NCBI RefSeq assembly: GCF_024362405.1
Contig: NZ_CP101454.1
Location: 3,596,001-3,660,000, forward strand
DNA: 64,000 nucleotides
Reading direction: 5' to 3'
From: Halorarius litoreus
Lineage (GTDB): Archaea; Halobacteriota; Halobacteria; Halobacteriales; Haloarculaceae
The notes below the pieces were generated by a model. It was given only the letters and a program-made list of their open reading frames with translations, was not told the origin of the DNA and did not search any database. Positions 62,069 through 64,000 of the stretch are shown one piece after another. The first letter of the stretch is position 1. The number at the start of each line of letters is the position of its first letter. The translations under genes and the position numbers were made by a program.

Positions 62069-63868
62069 ATGACCGACGACCCAGAACCCAGATTCACTGG
62101 TCGATTCGACCGACGGACCGTGTTGCGCTCACTCGCCGGTGGCGCGGCCGCCTCGCTCACCGTGACAGGTACGGTTGCAGGGGGGCAGGCAGACCCGGAG
62201 CAAAAGCCCGACGACCCGGGGCGACCGGACGACGCCGGCCCGCCATCCAGGGCAGAGCCACGCGACCCCCCAACCAACGAGTTCCTCGCGTCCGATCTGT
62301 GGGGGGCGACCCACCGGAACCCGTACGCGCAGGCCTCCTCACCGTACCCGGCGCTCATAGCAGACGACACCATCGAGCACAACCACAACCTGCTCGCACC
62401 GGGGAGAAACATCCCCATCACGCTGACGTTCACCGACACGTACGACGACGGGAACCGCGCGATGTGGGGGACTGGCGTCGGCTTCGCGGAGACGACAGTG
62501 TTCAAACTCGACCCCGAAGACCTCTCGACAATCGACACCTACTCGGTCCCGGTCGAGGAGCCGGCGCGGTTGGCGGGCGCTCACGAGCGCGATGTCGGCG
62601 CGACGCCGAGCGGCGCGTACAACGTGCTCGACCGCGACAACACGTTCTTCATGTCCATCCGCAAGGAACAGCGGCTCGGCATCGACGCCTACGCGGACAG
62701 CGTCACCGGCGACCGGACGTCGCCCATCGAGCGCGTCGGCCGATACGAGATTCCCGAATCGGAACTCCACCAGCCCGACGAGGAGGCGTTCATCGGGATG
62801 ACGATGACCTACGACGGTCGCCTCGCGTTCTGTACGAGTCTCGGAACGGTCGGCGTCATCGACCGCGACCTCTCGGCCGACTCCGCTGAGTACCTCTCGC
62901 TCAATGGCACGGACGCCCCGGCGAACGCGGCGTCGGGCACCGACGAGGTGTCGAACTCCATCGCGGCCGACGAGAACGGGGGCATCTACCTCGTGTCCAG
63001 CGAGAAGCTCTACCGCATCCAGTGGACCGGCGAGGAACTGACCCTCGACCCCGATGCGGGCGCCTGGGTCGCCGACTACCCCACGGGGAGCGGCACGCAG
63101 GCCGGCCGGCTCGGTGCGGGGTCCGGGTCGACGCCGAGCCTGATGGGCGTCGACGACGAGGACCGGTTCGTCGTCATCACGGACGCGCGCGAGCAGATGC
63201 ACCTCATGTTGTTCTGGCGCGACGACATCCCGGCCGGGTGGGAGCCCCCCGAGGAGCGCGACCCGCGTGTCGCTGGTGAGGCACCCGTGACGTTCGGCCG
63301 CGACGGCGACGCCACAAACTCCGAGCAGTCCGTCCTCGTCCAGGGGTACGGGGCAGTGGTGGTGAACAATCAACAGCCGGATACGCTGAACGCCCTCCCC
63401 GCAGGGACCGCGAAGATAACGCGCTTCCTCGACAACGTCCCCGAGGTCGCCCCCAGCGGCGTCCAGCGGTTCGCGTGGGACGACGACGACCAGGAGCTGA
63501 CATCTGTATGGGCGCGACCGGACGTGAGCCTCCCGAACGGCATCCCGTGTATGAGCTCGGAGAGCGGCCTCATGTACGATGTCGGCCAGCAGGACGGCAT
63601 CTGGAACCTGACGGCACTGGACTGGGAGACCGGCGACGTGGCGTTCCGGCACGACCTGGACCCCGCGTTCCAGCACAACAGTTACTACGCGGGCAGCGAG
63701 GTCGGCCCCGACCGGAGTATCTACACGGGTGCTGCCGGGTCGGTGATGCAGTTCACACCCGGTGACGACGACCCGACACCCAACGAAACGCCGGTGGACG
63801 ATGCGCAGTCGGTCGTCGACGACGCCGAGCACGCCTCGGAGCAAACGATACCTGACAGCGAGCGCTGA
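62069..63868 (+). CDS. Large Tat-exported protein, beta-propeller-like
   Basis: A 599-residue very acidic protein. Twin-arginine signal RFDRRTVLRSLAGGAAASLT (Arg15-Arg16), a Pro/Asp-rich linker, then a long domain of short beta strands (SVTGDRTSPIERVGRYEIPE, GGIYLVSSEKLYRIQWTGEE, EVGPDRSIYTGAAGSVMQFT) reminiscent of propeller-type proteins. I do not recognise the family. Start ATG 62069 places the Tat motif at the N terminus. Confidence 0.72.
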   Translation: MTDDPEPRFTGRFDRRTVLRSLAGGAAASLTVTGTVAGGQADPEQKPDDPGRPDDAGPPSRAEPRDPPTNEFLASDLWGATHRNPYAQASSPYPALIADDTIEHNHNLLAPGRNIPITLTFTDTYDDGNRAMWGTGVGFAETTVFKLDPEDLSTIDTYSVPVEEPARLAGAHERDVGATPSGAYNVLDRDNTFFMSIRKEQRLGIDAYADSVTGDRTSPIERVGRYEIPESELHQPDEEAFIGMTMTYDGRLAFCTSLGTVGVIDRDLSADSAEYLSLNGTDAPANAASGTDEVSNSIAADENGGIYLVSSEKLYRIQWTGEELTLDPDAGAWVADYPTGSGTQAGRLGAGSGSTPSLMGVDDEDRFVVITDAREQMHLMLFWRDDIPAGWEPPEERDPRVAGEAPVTFGRDGDATNSEQSVLVQGYGAVVVNNQQPDTLNALPAGTAKITRFLDNVPEVAPSGVQRFAWDDDDQELTSVWARPDVSLPNGIPCMSSESGLMYDVGQQDGIWNLTALDWETGDVAFRHDLDPAFQHNSYYAGSEVGPDRSIYTGAAGSVMQFTPGDDDPTPNETPVDDAQSVVDDAEHASEQTIPDSER

Positions 63869-63883
63869 CACGGGGAACGTGCG

Positions 63884-64000
63884 CTACCGGTCGCGGCCTT
63901 GGGATGGTGGGGCGAGCACCTCGACCGGATGCCTGGCGTCGTCGCCGAGCAGGTCGCCGATCTGGTCGGTACAGGAGGTACCGCTCGCGAGCACGAATTC
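63884..64000 (-). CDS. C-terminal end of FAD/Fe-S-type oxidoreductase (window edge)
   Basis: The last 38 residues before the stop read EFVLASGTSCTDQIGDLLGD and end RHPVEVLAPPSQGRDR. The SGTSCxxQ and HPxEVL pattern is the C-terminal signature of FAD-linked oxidase/Fe-S (GlcD-GlpC, D-lactate dehydrogenase-like) proteins, with one cysteine of the CCG motif. Most of the gene lies outside the window. Confidence 0.75.
   Translation of the reverse strand, partial: EFVLASGTSCTDQIGDLLGDDARHPVEVLAPPSQGRDR

Overview
The window looks like a chromosomal segment of a halophilic archaeon (class Halobacteria). The evidence is GC-rich coding sequence with strongly acidic proteins, Tat-type twin-arginine secretion signals, a geranylgeranyl reductase of archaeal lipid synthesis, VapBC and IS605 elements of archaeal type, few Shine-Dalgarno-like sites, and TATA boxes placed 25-35 nt before start codons. 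I detect no tRNA, rRNA or CRISPR array.

Left flank (1-8.7 kb): a truncated membrane protein, a geranylgeranyl reductase, a CBS-domain protein, two tiny coupled genes (one a zinc-finger protein), an acidic hypothetical, the microscopic remnant of a short-chain dehydrogenase, an ABC-2 exporter (permease plus ATPase) and a YdjM-like membrane hydrolase.

Cell-surface glycan island (8.8-46.6 kb): the genes needed to make, assemble and decorate a secreted polysaccharide or N-glycan. Nucleotide-sugar genes are a UDP-ManNAc-type dehydrogenase and, 34 kb away, UDP-GlcNAc 2-epimerase (together a route to UDP-ManNAcA), an RfbA/AglF-like nucleotidyltransferase, SDR epimerases and two Gfo/Idh oxidoreductases. 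Transfer and export genes are three GT4 enzymes, a DUF354 GT-B-like protein, a GT2 enzyme of AglJ type, one intact flippase and one dead flippase. Decoration genes are an ATP-grasp ligase, an FkbM methyltransferase, a polysaccharide deacetylase, an alpha/alpha-toroid protein and three alkaline-phosphatase-superfamily proteins. Two Tat-exported parallel beta-helix proteins, and a third broken copy, are probably glycan-active or surface proteins. The island has lower GC in places, several IS relics and pseudogenes, and extra copies of two flanking families (YdjM-like, DUF1616), as expected of a recombining accessory region.

Right flank (47-64 kb): a haloarchaeal MoxR / DUF58 / DUF4350 / transglutaminase-linked type cluster, ending in a DUF1616 gene and carrying a VapBC toxin-antitoxin pair. 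It is followed by a PaaI-like thioesterase, a complete IS605-type transposon (TnpA + TnpB), a TRAM protein, an alpha/beta hydrolase, membrane proteins, a large Tat-exported protein and the C-terminal end of an FAD/Fe-S oxidoreductase.

The most interesting items are: the overlapping Gfo/Idh-DUF362-SDR operon beside DUF354 (a candidate uncharacterised sugar pathway); the beta-helix protein family with an 80-bp identical tract between paralogs and 288-bp tandem repeats; a TnpB whose RuvC-II glutamate is replaced by glycine; a perfect palindrome over the vapB start; and a flippase pseudogene with a single Tyr-to-amber change.
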